NCBI GenBank assembly: GCA_035547915.1
Contig: DASZTS010000121.1
Span: 62,001-126,000, forward strand
Origin: DASSFG01 sp035547915
GTDB taxonomy: Bacteria; Planctomycetota; Planctomycetia; Pirellulales; JAICIG01
Length of the DNA: 64,000 nt
Reading direction: 5' to 3'
The notes under the pieces are model-generated. The model ran no database searches. It was not told where the DNA came from and saw only the letters and a list, made by a program, of their open reading frames with translations. Every line of letters begins with the position of its first letter. Position 1 is the stretch's first letter. This document shows positions 43,884 through 51,847 of this stretch, piece by piece. The position numbers were made by a program, and so were the translations under genes.

Positions 43884-44587
43884 CGCGTTTGCTGGTCAGC
43901 GTTCGTTCGCTCGACGAGGCCCGGTTGGCCGCCGCGGCCGGCGTCGATCTGATCGATCTGAAAGAACCGCGCCGCGGCCCGCTAGGGCGCGTAGACCTCG
44001 CTGTGGCACGCCAGGTGGCGAACTCGCTCAGCCCTGGTATTCCGCTGAGTATGGCGCTCGGCGAACTCGCCGAATTAACAGACGGCGATGAAGAGTCGGT
44101 CCGTCATCTGCCCGAGGAAATCCAATTCGCCAAGATCGGCTTGTCGCGCTGCGCCGATTCACCCCGCTGGCCCGACCTGTGGCGCCAAGCCTTAGGTGCG
44201 TTGCCACCGTCTTGCTCAGCGGTGGCCGTCGTCTATGCCGATTGGCGAACCACCGCCGCGCCTCGCCCGGCGGCTATCCTCGCAGAGGCGATGCGCTGCG
44301 GTTGCCGGGCGCTATTGGTTGATACGTTTTGCAAACAGGCGGGCGACGTGTTCGCGCATTGTTCGGTTCAAGAACTGACAGACATCTTCGCACGAGCGCG
44401 TGGGGCCGGGTTGTTCACCGTGCTCGCCGGTTCTCTCCGGCTCGAAAAGCTCGAATCGGTTTTGGCCCTCCGTCCCGATTACGTGGCCGTGCGCGGCGCC
44501 GTGTGCCAAGGCGATCGCGAGGGCGGTCTCTGTCCGAGCCGATTGGCCGAGTGGGTCAGCCGCCTTGCCAGCCCCGTGCAGGCCTGA
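43880..44587 (+). CDS. mfnB: (5-formylfuran-3-yl)methyl phosphate synthase homologue
   Basis: A 235-residue TIM-barrel protein of the MfnB/DUF556 (UPF0264) family. MfnB condenses two glyceraldehyde-3-phosphate molecules in methanofuran biosynthesis. Visible: MTRLLVSVRSLDEARLAAAAGVDLIDLKEPRRGPLG with Lys28, the FAKIGLS strand with the second Lys, CRALLVDTF, and the C-terminal DYVAVRGAVCQGDREGGL. Length matches the archaeal enzyme. Methanofuran-like C1 carriers occur in methylotrophs and planctomycetes, so the presence fits. The ATG overlaps the upstream stop by 4 bases. Confidence 0.88.
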   Translation: MTRLLVSVRSLDEARLAAAAGVDLIDLKEPRRGPLGRVDLAVARQVANSLSPGIPLSMALGELAELTDGDEESVRHLPEEIQFAKIGLSRCADSPRWPDLWRQALGALPPSCSAVAVVYADWRTTAAPRPAAILAEAMRCGCRALLVDTFCKQAGDVFAHCSVQELTDIFARARGAGLFTVLAGSLRLEKLESVLALRPDYVAVRGAVCQGDREGGLCPSRLAEWVSRLASPVQA

Positions 44588-44727
44588 CCCGTGATGTGAC
44601 TGGCACAGCGGCCCAAGGAGGTCTAAACTCACCGGCTCGGGAAAACCAATCGCTTCGCGTGTCGGCTCGGCGGCGCCCTCGTCGGGATCGTGGCCGGCAT
44701 GACGGAACTTGCCGCACGATACCCCCT

Positions 44728-46530
44728 ATGTCCAAAGTCAAATCGCTCCCCCGTCGGACACAAGTCAAAACGGCCGACACGTGGGATCTGGCCAGCCTGT
44801 TCACCGACGACGCCGCATGGGAAACGGCCTTCGGCAAATGGGAGAAACGAATCGGCGATTTCGCCAAGCATCGCGGCAAACTGGGCGACTCGCCCCAGGC
44901 GCTGGCGGCCTGCCTGAAATTCGATACCGAATTTGATCGCACCGGTGAGCGGCTGGGCGTCTATGCGTTTCTGAAAAGTGCCGAGGACACCGGAAACAGC
45001 ACCTACCAGCGGATGCTCGGCCGCCATCGCAACGCGGCCAGCCGGGCCGGGCAGGAGTCGAGCTTCATCCGGCCCGAGATCCTGGCCATCCCACGCACCA
45101 AGATGGCGAAATTCCTGGCCGCCAAGGAGTTGGCGCCCTACCGCTTGGTGCTGGAACGGCTGTTGCGCGAGCGGCCGCACACACTCTCCGATCGAGAGGA
45201 AAAGCTGCTGGCCATGCAGAGCGAGATGGCGGCCGCGGCCGGGCTGGTGTTCCGCCAATTGAACAATGCCGACCTCAAGTTCGGCTTCGTCGAAAACGAG
45301 CGCGGCGAAAAGGTCGAACTGAGCCATGCCTCGTTTTCGGCCCTGCTCCACTCGCCCAATCGTGCCGTGCGGCAGCGAGCGTTCGAGCAGTACTACGGCC
45401 AGTTCGCCGCGCACGAGAACACGCTGGCGGCCACCCTGCAAGGCTCGATCCAGCGCGACGTGTTTTATGCGCGAGCGCGTCAGTTTTCCAGTTCGCTCGC
45501 ATCGGCCCTCTTCCCCGACAACGTGCCCGCCTCGGTCTACGACAACCTGATCGCCTCGGTGCGGCGGTGGCTGCCGGCCCTGTATCGTTACTATGAATTG
45601 CGGCGGCGCAAGATGAAGCTCCGCGAAATCCACCAGTACGACACCTACGTGCCGATCCTGAGCGAGCTGAAGACGAAGCACACCTGGAACCATGCCTGCG
45701 AGACGGTGATCGATGCTTTGGCGCCGCTCGGGGCGGACTATGGCCGTGTCTTGCAGACCGGTCTCGGTGGGCGCTGGTGCGATCGCTACGAGAACCAGGG
45801 CAAGCAGAGCGGAGCGTTCAGCTACGGCTCGTACGACGGCGATCCGTACATCCTGATGAATTACCAGCCCGACGTGCTCGACCACGTGTTCACCCTGGCC
45901 CACGAGGCCGGGCACTCCATGCACTCGTACTATTCGGCCCGCAACCAACCGTTCCAATATTACCACTACACGATCTTCGTGGCCGAGGTGGCGAGCACGT
46001 TCAACGAACAACTCTTGAGCAAACACCTCATGTCGCGGGCCAAGGACGATCGCGAAAGAGCTTTTTTGATCAATCGCGAGATCGACTCGATCCGGGCCAC
46101 GATCATCCGGCAGACGATGTTCGCCGAGTTCGAAAAGATCACGCACGAACTGGCAGAGCAGAACGAGCCGCTCACCGTCGACCGCTTCAAGCAGGTCTAT
46201 CGCGAATTGCTGGAGGCCTATTTCGGCCCCGACTTCGCACTCGACGACGCGCTGTCGCTGGAGTGCTTTCGCATTCCCCACTTCTACCGGGCGTTTTACG
46301 TCTACAAATATGCCACCGGCATGTCGGCCGCGATCGCCCTGGCGGAACGGGTCACGCGCGGCGGCAAACGCGAGTTGGACGATTATTTGCGGTTCCTGAT
46401 GGGCGGTTGTGCCCAAGACCCGCTCGACCTGCTCCGAGGCGCCGGTGTCGACATGGAACGGCCGGGCCCGGTCGATACGGCTCTGGCCCATTTCGGCGCG
46501 TTGGTCGAGCAGTTGGAACAGCTCTTATAG
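44728..46530 (+). CDS. pepF: Oligoendopeptidase F (M3 family)
   Basis: A 600-residue zinc metallopeptidase that cleaves short peptides in the cytoplasm. The zinc site is HEAGHSMHSYY (His392, Glu393, His396) with a third ligand Glu420 in FVAEVASTFNEQLL. The N-terminal oligoendopeptidase F domain (TWDLASLFTDDAAWETAFGKWEKRIGDF) and C-terminal YKYATGMSAAIALAERV are typical. ATG 44728 starts the family N-terminus; the same frame is open back to 44329 but that is the tail region of mfnB in another frame. Confidence 0.95.
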   Translation: MSKVKSLPRRTQVKTADTWDLASLFTDDAAWETAFGKWEKRIGDFAKHRGKLGDSPQALAACLKFDTEFDRTGERLGVYAFLKSAEDTGNSTYQRMLGRHRNAASRAGQESSFIRPEILAIPRTKMAKFLAAKELAPYRLVLERLLRERPHTLSDREEKLLAMQSEMAAAAGLVFRQLNNADLKFGFVENERGEKVELSHASFSALLHSPNRAVRQRAFEQYYGQFAAHENTLAATLQGSIQRDVFYARARQFSSSLASALFPDNVPASVYDNLIASVRRWLPALYRYYELRRRKMKLREIHQYDTYVPILSELKTKHTWNHACETVIDALAPLGADYGRVLQTGLGGRWCDRYENQGKQSGAFSYGSYDGDPYILMNYQPDVLDHVFTLAHEAGHSMHSYYSARNQPFQYYHYTIFVAEVASTFNEQLLSKHLMSRAKDDRERAFLINREIDSIRATIIRQTMFAEFEKITHELAEQNEPLTVDRFKQVYRELLEAYFGPDFALDDALSLECFRIPHFYRAFYVYKYATGMSAAIALAERVTRGGKRELDDYLRFLMGGCAQDPLDLLRGAGVDMERPGPVDTALAHFGALVEQLEQLL

Positions 46531-46673
46531 GCCGACGGCCCCGTCATCGCGGGCGAACCGCGGCGTGGTAGGCTCGCCATGATGCGGCCCGGTCCCGATC
46601 GCTGGCAGCACGCGGCTGCGCCGTTACAATGGCCAGCAACGCCCGATCCTCGTCACCCAACGAAAGAAGCCCC

Positions 46674-47432
46674 ATGATTTCTCTCCCTTTGGCGTTTCGC
46701 CGCCACGCCGCCACGATCGGCCTGTTGTGCATCGCAGTCGTCGCCCTCGCGGGCCGCACGGCCGCGGCAGATCAGGAAGCGAAGCACTTCGAAAAAGAAG
46801 TCACCATAACCGTAAAGCTGAATTATCTGCTCTTTCTGCCGACCGATTATGCCCAGAGCGACAAGAAGTGGCCGCTGATCCTGTTCTTGCATGGTGCGGG
46901 CGAATCGGGCGAGAACTTGGAGAAGGTGAAGGCTCACGGGCCGCCCAAGATCGTCGACAAGAACGCGGACTTCCAATTCATCTTGGTCTCTCCCCAAAGC
47001 CGAGGCCGCGGGTGGGATAGCAACACGCTCCGAGCCCTGCTCGACGATGTGTGCGACAATTACCGCGTGGACCGCGACCGCGTCTATCTGACGGGGTTGA
47101 GCATGGGCGGCTACGGCACGTGGCGGTTGGCCGCGGACCATCCTCAGTATTTCGCTGCCATCGCGCCGATCTGCGGCGGCGGCAATCCGAACGATGCCAA
47201 GAAGCTCAAAGACCTGCCGATCTGGGTCTTCCATGGCGCCAAGGACACAGCCGTTCCCCTGCGCGCGTCGGAAGAGATGGTCAAGGCGCTGAAGGAAGCC
47301 GGCAACGACGTGAAATTCACGGTCTATCCCGAGGCCGGCCACGATTCTTGGACCGAAACCTACGACAATCCCGAGCTTTACCAATGGTTCCTGAGCCACA
47401 AACGGGGCGAGAAGACCGAGGCCGGATCGTGA
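46674..47432 (+). CDS. Exported alpha/beta hydrolase (PHB-depolymerase/feruloyl-esterase-like)
   Basis: A 252-residue hydrolase from ATG 46674, preceded by AAAGAAG. A signal peptide (IGLLCIAVVALAGRTAAA) leads to FLPTDYAQSDKKWPLILFLHGAGESG (oxyanion loop), the nucleophile elbow GLSMGGYGTW with Ser143, Asp in HGAKDTAVPL and His in PEAGHDSW: a complete catalytic triad. The family covers carboxylesterases and depolymerases; the substrate is undetermined. An in-frame ATG at 46629 would extend the N-terminus by 15 residues. Confidence 0.9.
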   Translation: MISLPLAFRRHAATIGLLCIAVVALAGRTAAADQEAKHFEKEVTITVKLNYLLFLPTDYAQSDKKWPLILFLHGAGESGENLEKVKAHGPPKIVDKNADFQFILVSPQSRGRGWDSNTLRALLDDVCDNYRVDRDRVYLTGLSMGGYGTWRLAADHPQYFAAIAPICGGGNPNDAKKLKDLPIWVFHGAKDTAVPLRASEEMVKALKEAGNDVKFTVYPEAGHDSWTETYDNPELYQWFLSHKRGEKTEAGS

Positions 47433-47437
47433 CCGTC

Positions 47438-48565
47438 ATGCCGAGGTCCCCTAGAGCGGCTGACAAAACCCGGAAGTCGGAGCGCCGCGGGCAACAAATC
47501 GGCAGTGAAACGCCGATTTTTGGGAAGCTCCATCCGGTTTCGTCGGTTGCTCGAAAGGCCGCACATGCCGGTTTGATCCTGTTGACGGTCGCTCTCGGTT
47601 GCAATCGGGGCGACACGGCCGCTCCGGTCGCCCTCAAACCGGTTACTGTCGCGCAAGAGACGCACGTGCGGCTGCTATTGAACTGGTACCCCGAGGCCGA
47701 GCACGGCGGCTATTACGCGGCACTGCGAGAAGGCTTCTATCGCGAGGCCGGACTCGATGTCGAGATCGTCAAAGGGGGTCCTCAGTCGTTGGTCGTGCCG
47801 CAAGTCGACGGCGGCGAGATGGAATTCGGCATCTCTAACGCCGACGGGCTTTTGCTCGCCCGGGCCGAAGACGCCGCCGTCGTGGCCCTGATGGCGCCGC
47901 TGCAAACGAGCCCGCGCGTGATCATGGTGCACGCCGCCTCGGGCATCGAGAGCTTCGACGATCTGAAAGACATGACGGTTGCCATGAACCCGCAACCGTT
48001 CGCCACCTTTTTGAAGAGCCATGTCGCGCTGTCCGGGGTGACCGTGGTGCCCTATCAGGGGAGCGTGGCCCAATTTCTCAGCGACCCCAAATTCGCCCAG
48101 CAGGCGTATGTGTTCAGCGAGCCGTTCGTGGCCCAGCAGCAAGGAGGAGACCCGAAGTCGCTATTGGTGGCCAACCTCGGCTTCAATCCGTACACCAGCG
48201 TGCTGTTCACCGGTCAAACCTATCTGAAAGAGCACGAAGAACTCGTGGCCAAGATGGTGTCTGCCAGCGTGCGCGGCTGGCAGCACTATATCGATTCGCC
48301 AGAGGAAACGAACGTGTACTTGCACTCAATCAATCCCGAGATGGGCCTCGAGGCGCTGGCTTATGGCGTGAAGGCGCTCCGGCCGCTCGTGCTCGGCGAT
48401 AAATCCGGCGACGAGGCCGAACCAGCGAAGAAGGCGATCGGAGCCATGTCGCGCGACCGCTGGCAAACGCTCGCCAAACAGCTCGAAGAGGTCGAACTTC
48501 TCCAGCCCGACGCAGTCGATCCTGCCGAGATCTTCACCACGAAGTACTTACCCACCAACCCGTAG
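47438..48565 (+). CDS. NMT1/THI5-type ABC substrate-binding lipoprotein with repeat-derived N-terminus
   Basis: A 375-residue reading. From about residue 65: THVRLLLNWYPEAEHGGYYAALREGFYREAGLDVEIVKGG, the SsuA/THI5-like fold used for thiamine-precursor, sulfonate or nitrate-type ligands (class only). The lipobox VALGC puts the lipidated Cys at 55. The only in-frame ATG (47438) is followed by residues 6-38 encoded by a full copy of the dispersed hairpin repeat (47453-47552), before the hydrophobic part of the signal (AGLILLTVAL). Either the repeat has become part of the leader, or translation starts at an internal TTG (such as 47575). No permease or ATPase gene is adjacent. Confidence 0.82.
   Translation: MPRSPRAADKTRKSERRGQQIGSETPIFGKLHPVSSVARKAAHAGLILLTVALGCNRGDTAAPVALKPVTVAQETHVRLLLNWYPEAEHGGYYAALREGFYREAGLDVEIVKGGPQSLVVPQVDGGEMEFGISNADGLLLARAEDAAVVALMAPLQTSPRVIMVHAASGIESFDDLKDMTVAMNPQPFATFLKSHVALSGVTVVPYQGSVAQFLSDPKFAQQAYVFSEPFVAQQQGGDPKSLLVANLGFNPYTSVLFTGQTYLKEHEELVAKMVSASVRGWQHYIDSPEETNVYLHSINPEMGLEALAYGVKALRPLVLGDKSGDEAEPAKKAIGAMSRDRWQTLAKQLEEVELLQPDAVDPAEIFTTKYLPTNP
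47453..47552 (+). repeat. Dispersed hairpin repeat, near-complete copy inside a coding frame
   Basis: AGAGCGGCTGACAAAACCCG ... GGTTTCGTCGGTTGCTC, core AAATCGGC-AGTGAAAC-GCCGATTT (8-bp stem). It begins 21 bases after the upstream gene stop and overlaps the 5' part of the binding-lipoprotein frame. Confidence 0.88.
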
Positions 48566-48570
48566 GAGGG

Positions 48571-48618
48571 CCCGGTGTCGCGGGCATGCATTGCCCCGGT
48601 GTCGCGGGCATGCATTGC
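48571..48618. repeat. 24-base perfect tandem duplication
   Basis: CCCGGTGTCGCGGGCATGCA plus TTGC occurs twice without change, at 48571-48594 and 48595-48618, 6 bases after the binding-lipoprotein stop. Confidence 0.9.
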
Positions 48619-48659
48619 CTCCAACCCTGGCAGCACGCGCATTTACGCCCTATAATCTT

Positions 48660-48761
48660 AGAGCGGCTGACAAAACTCGGAAGTCCGAGCGCCGTGCGCG
48701 AAAAATCGGCCGTGAAACGCCGATTTTTTTGAGCCCGATGTGGTTTTGTCGGTTGCTCTTA
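48660..48761 (+). repeat. Dispersed hairpin repeat, near-complete copy
   Basis: AGAGCGGCTGACAAAACTCG ... GGTTTTGTCGGTTGCTCTT with the strongest core, AAAAATCGGC-CGTGAAAC-GCCGATTTTT, a 10-bp stem followed by two further Ts. It lies between the binding-lipoprotein and hemerythrin-like genes. Confidence 0.9.
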
Positions 48762-48802
48762 AAGAGAGCGGACCAGCGAGGAGTGGAAAGGAGGCGGTCA
48801 TT

Positions 48803-49273
48803 ATGGATCGCACGGCCACTGAACAGCAGGCGCTGTTCGAGCATCAATTGCTGGCGCACATTGCCGACGCGCTGCGCACGACCATCGATTGGGCGTTGCA
48901 CCGCCAGGACTGTTCGAGCCGGTTGCCCAGCTTGCGGTTTATCGCCAATTCGTTCCACCGCCATCTGGAACACATCTTGGCGCTGGAAGAGCGGGAAGGT
49001 TATCTTCCGGCGATCGACAGTCATCGCCATTTGGATCTGCGCGGCCAGGTCGAAACGCTTCGTGCCGAGCACGATGACTTTCGCGGGCGGTTGCAACTGG
49101 CCGTCGAGCGGCTCGAAGCGGTAGCGCCGGCCGACTATTTGACGGTGGGTGAGGTCTGTACGGGGCTGATGGCTTTGTTGGATGAGATCAACGATCACAA
49201 CCGCCGCGAAATGTTGCTGATCGAAGTGGTTCGCGAGCGAGACGACCGCGAACGGCTGCTCGGACTGTTATAA
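48803..49273 (+). CDS. Hemerythrin-like domain protein
   Basis: A 156-residue helical protein from ATG 48803 with an excellent ribosome site (AAAGGAGG). His/Glu/Asp spacing fits a hemerythrin four-helix bundle: FEHQLLAHIADAL, FIANSFHRHLEHILALEEREGYLP, LRAEHDDFRGRL, LLDEINDHNRREMLLIEVV. The family binds a di-iron centre and serves in oxygen or nitrosative-stress sensing or iron handling. One or two ligands deviate from classical hemerythrin, as is common in bacterial variants. The small basic-protein gene follows 30 bases later. Confidence 0.82.
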   Translation: MDRTATEQQALFEHQLLAHIADALRTTIDWALHRQDCSSRLPSLRFIANSFHRHLEHILALEEREGYLPAIDSHRHLDLRGQVETLRAEHDDFRGRLQLAVERLEAVAPADYLTVGEVCTGLMALLDEINDHNRREMLLIEVVRERDDRERLLGLL

Positions 49274-49303
49274 ATTCTTCGCTAGGAAAGTAGGAAAAGA
49301 CGC

Positions 49304-49399
49304 ATGGGTGCGCACAAGTCGACTGTAAATCGCCGGAAGAAGATCAAACGGCGCATCAAGAACGCGCGGACGCGCAAGCAACCGGCGACGAAGCGCTAG
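49304..49399 (+). CDS. 31-residue highly basic protein
   Basis: Translates as MGAHKSTVNRRKKIKRRIKN followed by ARTRKQPATKR: 16 of 31 residues are Lys, Arg or His. AGGAAAAG precedes the ATG at the right distance. The gene is too short for most gene finders. The pattern of clustered basic residues resembles the smallest ribosomal proteins (bTHX, bS22/AURKAIP1-like), but no specific match can be asserted. It is 30 bases downstream of the hemerythrin-like gene and probably cotranscribed. Confidence 0.7.
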   Translation: MGAHKSTVNRRKKIKRRIKNARTRKQPATKR

Positions 49400-49544
49400 C
49401 GGAATCGCAAGAGCCTCTGCCTGCTCCGCACCAACTTCTGCCCATCACCTCGCACAGCGCGCGGTTGCGAGCGTGGTTTTCACACGGTTGCCCAATAGGC
49501 GTTGCGCAATAGGCAGCACGGTGCTGGCCTTTACACGCTCCGGC

Positions 49545-49718
49545 TTATTTCGGCCGCGGCTGGGAGAGGAACTCCTTGACCGTCTTCGGGGGGGGCGGCT
49601 GCTTGCTCGCGCAACCGATCACCGAAACGGCCAATATCCCGCCGAGGATCGCAGCCAGCACGGCCGCGCTACCGAGCCGCCATCGCCCTTCTGCCAGATT
49701 ATTGGTCAAAATGGTCAC
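49545..49718 (-). CDS. Short lipoprotein
   Basis: A 57-residue protein from GTG 49718: one hydrophobic signal (LGSAAVLAAILGGILAVSVIGC) ending in a lipobox (SVIGC, Cys at 36), then a 20-residue tail ASKQPPPPKTVKEFLSQPRP. The T-V-x-E-F-L-x-Q-P-R-P tail occurs in small planctomycete lipoproteins, from memory. The longer frame to 49943 is Arg-rich and unlikely. Function unknown. Confidence 0.6.
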   Translation of the reverse strand: MTILTNNLAEGRWRLGSAAVLAAILGGILAVSVIGCASKQPPPPKTVKEFLSQPRPK

Positions 49719-50055
49719 TTGCGGCCTTTGTGTCCCGAGAACACCGCATGCTTCGTACAAGATCGACGGGCCGGACTTTCGCAAAAAGTCTCCCCTGCGC
49801 CCAGAGCGGTTTTTGAGAGCGGTTTGGGTCTTTTTCGCGCCCGGACGGGGTCGCGGAACCGCACCGGAAAGGGGCCGATTTTGCCGACCGGTCGGCCGTA
49901 AGCTACGTATAATTAACTGATTGCGGCACGTAGCAGGTGCCACGGCGGTGAGCCGATGCGATTGGGGCGGGCGTTCGGGTCATTGTGGCGGGCGCCTGTT
50001 TGCCCTAGCATGTTGCGATTGCCGGGTGTCGGCGGGCTCAACCACTAATTCTGTG

Positions 50056-50865
50056 ATGCCTGAAAACCGTTTCGGATTCATTGGGGCCGGGCGGATGGCA
50101 ACCGCGCTGGCCGCAGGATTCGTCGACCGCGGCCTGGCGATGCCCAACCAGCTCATTGCTAGCGATCCGTCGCCCGCGGCAGCCGAGCAATTCCAACGCA
50201 GCACCGGCGGACGGGTGGTCCGAGACAACCTCGAAGTTGCCGCCCATGCCGACCAGCTATTTCTGGCGATCAAGCCGCAGCAGATGGCCGACGTGTTGGG
50301 CCAACTCGCCGGTCGGCTGAACGAGCGGAACCTGGTGGTTTCGGTGGCGGCCGGCATCCCGCTATCTACGATTTCTCAGATGCTGGGCCCGGGACCGCGG
50401 CTGGTGCGCGTCATGCCAAACACTCCCTGCCTGATCGGGCAGGGGGCCAGCGCTTATTGTCTGGGTCCGGGGGCTACGGCCGACGACGGGCAACTCGTCG
50501 GCAAGCTGTTGGAAGCCGTCGGCCGGGCGTTCGAAGTGCCCGAGAAGCTGCTCGATGCCGTCACCGGCTTATCGGGCTCCGGTCCCGCCTTCGTCTACTT
50601 GATGATCGAGGCACTGAGCGACGGGGGCGTGCGGATGGGATTACCGCGCGATGTGGCGCTGGCCCTGGCCGCACAGACCGTGCGCGGTGCGGCGGAACTG
50701 GTGCTCTCCTCGGCACAACATCCGGCGGTGCTCAAGGACCAGGTGGCGAGTCCGGGCGGCACGACCATCGCCGGCCTGCAAGTGTTGGAGACGGGTGCCG
50801 TGCGTGGGGCGTTGATGGCGGCCGTCGAAGCCGCAACTCGGCGGTCCGCCGAGTTAGCCAAATGA
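50056..50865 (+). CDS. proC: Pyrroline-5-carboxylate reductase
   Basis: A 269-residue enzyme for the last step of proline synthesis (P5C to proline with NAD(P)H). ATG 50056 starts MPENRFGFIGAGRMATALAAGF, the dinucleotide-binding motif; then FLAIKPQQMADVL, RLVRVMPNTPCLIGQG, and the C-terminal signature VTGLSGSGPAFVYLMIEALSDGGVRMGLPRDVA ... SPGGTTIAGLQVLE. Full length. The longer frame to 49921 has no motif and is not used. Confidence 0.97.
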   Translation: MPENRFGFIGAGRMATALAAGFVDRGLAMPNQLIASDPSPAAAEQFQRSTGGRVVRDNLEVAAHADQLFLAIKPQQMADVLGQLAGRLNERNLVVSVAAGIPLSTISQMLGPGPRLVRVMPNTPCLIGQGASAYCLGPGATADDGQLVGKLLEAVGRAFEVPEKLLDAVTGLSGSGPAFVYLMIEALSDGGVRMGLPRDVALALAAQTVRGAAELVLSSAQHPAVLKDQVASPGGTTIAGLQVLETGAVRGALMAAVEAATRRSAELAK

Positions 50866-50894
50866 GAGTTTTCGCAGTTCGAGGGCTTTAAAAA

Positions 50895-51137
50895 ATGTCC
50901 GTGTTCTGTCTGATCGACGACAAGCACGTGCCGTTGTATCGCGTGGTATGGGTTTCGGCGACGCCGCATTTCTGCGGCGCCGAGGCGTGCGAGCGCGAAG
51001 GGTATTACGAGGTGCGGCTCGAACAGGGCGAAGTGGTATGGGCCAACCATAAAGAGCGCGACTCCTTGCTCGAAGCGCTCGAAGAATGGGCCGGTGGCGT
51101 GGGCCCGGAAGACGAAGAAGACGAAAGCTGGCAATAA
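50895..51137 (+). CDS. Hypothetical 80-residue protein
   Basis: MSVFCLIDDKHVPLYRVVWVSATPHFCGAEACEREGYYEVRLEQGEVVWANHKERDSLLEALEEWAGG...: soluble, with two Cys (FCGAEAC) and an acidic C-terminus. It follows proC by 29 bases and precedes the next gene by 25 bases, so it is likely in the same operon. No family recognised. Confidence 0.65.
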   Translation: MSVFCLIDDKHVPLYRVVWVSATPHFCGAEACEREGYYEVRLEQGEVVWANHKERDSLLEALEEWAGGVGPEDEEDESWQ

Positions 51138-51162
51138 ACGGGGCGACGAAAGGACCCGGCCC

Positions 51163-51636
51163 ATGGAGATGGACGATCGCTTCGAGTGGCGCGAGACGTA
51201 TTTCATTCTTTTCCCCTCCGGCAAACGACCGGCATTGAAACAGGTGGAAAAGGCCGTGCTTAAACTCGGAGTGCATTTCGAATTGAGCGGCCAAGAGGCG
51301 GATGATGCCGGGCTGCTCGAAACGCTGCACATTCGTTCGCCCGAGGATCATTCGGCCTTGGAGATCGACTACCTCAGCGGCGACGAAGTGGTGATGCAGG
51401 TGGAGGAGCTGGACAAGCAGATGCGCGGCGACACGAGCGAGCGCGACAAGCTGGCCCGCCTGCGAAAATGCGACGCCCGCTTCGAGGTCATGCATTTCGA
51501 AGAGATGGGAGACGGCTACGATCGCGAAGACGCCGACGAAGTCTTCGATCCCAGCGCACTGCTCGTCGTGCTCGATGCCCTCATCGACCTGACGGGAGGC
51601 GTCGGCGTCGACCCCCAATCGGGCACGCTGCTGTAA
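51163..51636 (+). CDS. Hypothetical 157-residue protein
   Basis: Acidic soluble protein starting MEMDDRFEWRETYFILFPSGKRPALKQVEKAVLKLG... (ATG 51163, with ATG 51169 as an alternative). Alternating strands and helices, ending VFDPSALLVVLDALIDLTGGVGVDPQSGTLL. It follows the 80-residue gene closely. No family recognised; a conserved planctomycete hypothetical is likely. Confidence 0.65.
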   Translation: MEMDDRFEWRETYFILFPSGKRPALKQVEKAVLKLGVHFELSGQEADDAGLLETLHIRSPEDHSALEIDYLSGDEVVMQVEELDKQMRGDTSERDKLARLRKCDARFEVMHFEEMGDGYDREDADEVFDPSALLVVLDALIDLTGGVGVDPQSGTLL

Positions 51637-51847
51637 GGCGCCCACCTTGCCGGCACCTGCATGCCCCCAAAACGTGCCGGCGGGATCATCCGTAGCCGCG
51701 GCTAATCGGTAGACAACGGCCTCGCCAGGTGTAGCGCGGGCTGCCTACCCGCTCCGTAAACGCGCCCTACAACGGTGCCCCTGTCATCGGGTATAAATTA
51801 AAACTAATTCAAGACCAAGTTACGTTGCACAGACGGTAGGCACTCCG

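Noticed and set aside
44329..44727. N-terminal extension of oligoendopeptidase F
   Set aside because: The extension runs through mfnB in another frame and is Arg-rich; the family N-terminus begins at 44728.
47051..47437. N-terminal extension of the binding lipoprotein into the hydrolase gene
   Set aside because: Overlaps a well-supported alpha/beta hydrolase in another frame; the next in-frame ATG at 47438 follows that gene's stop.
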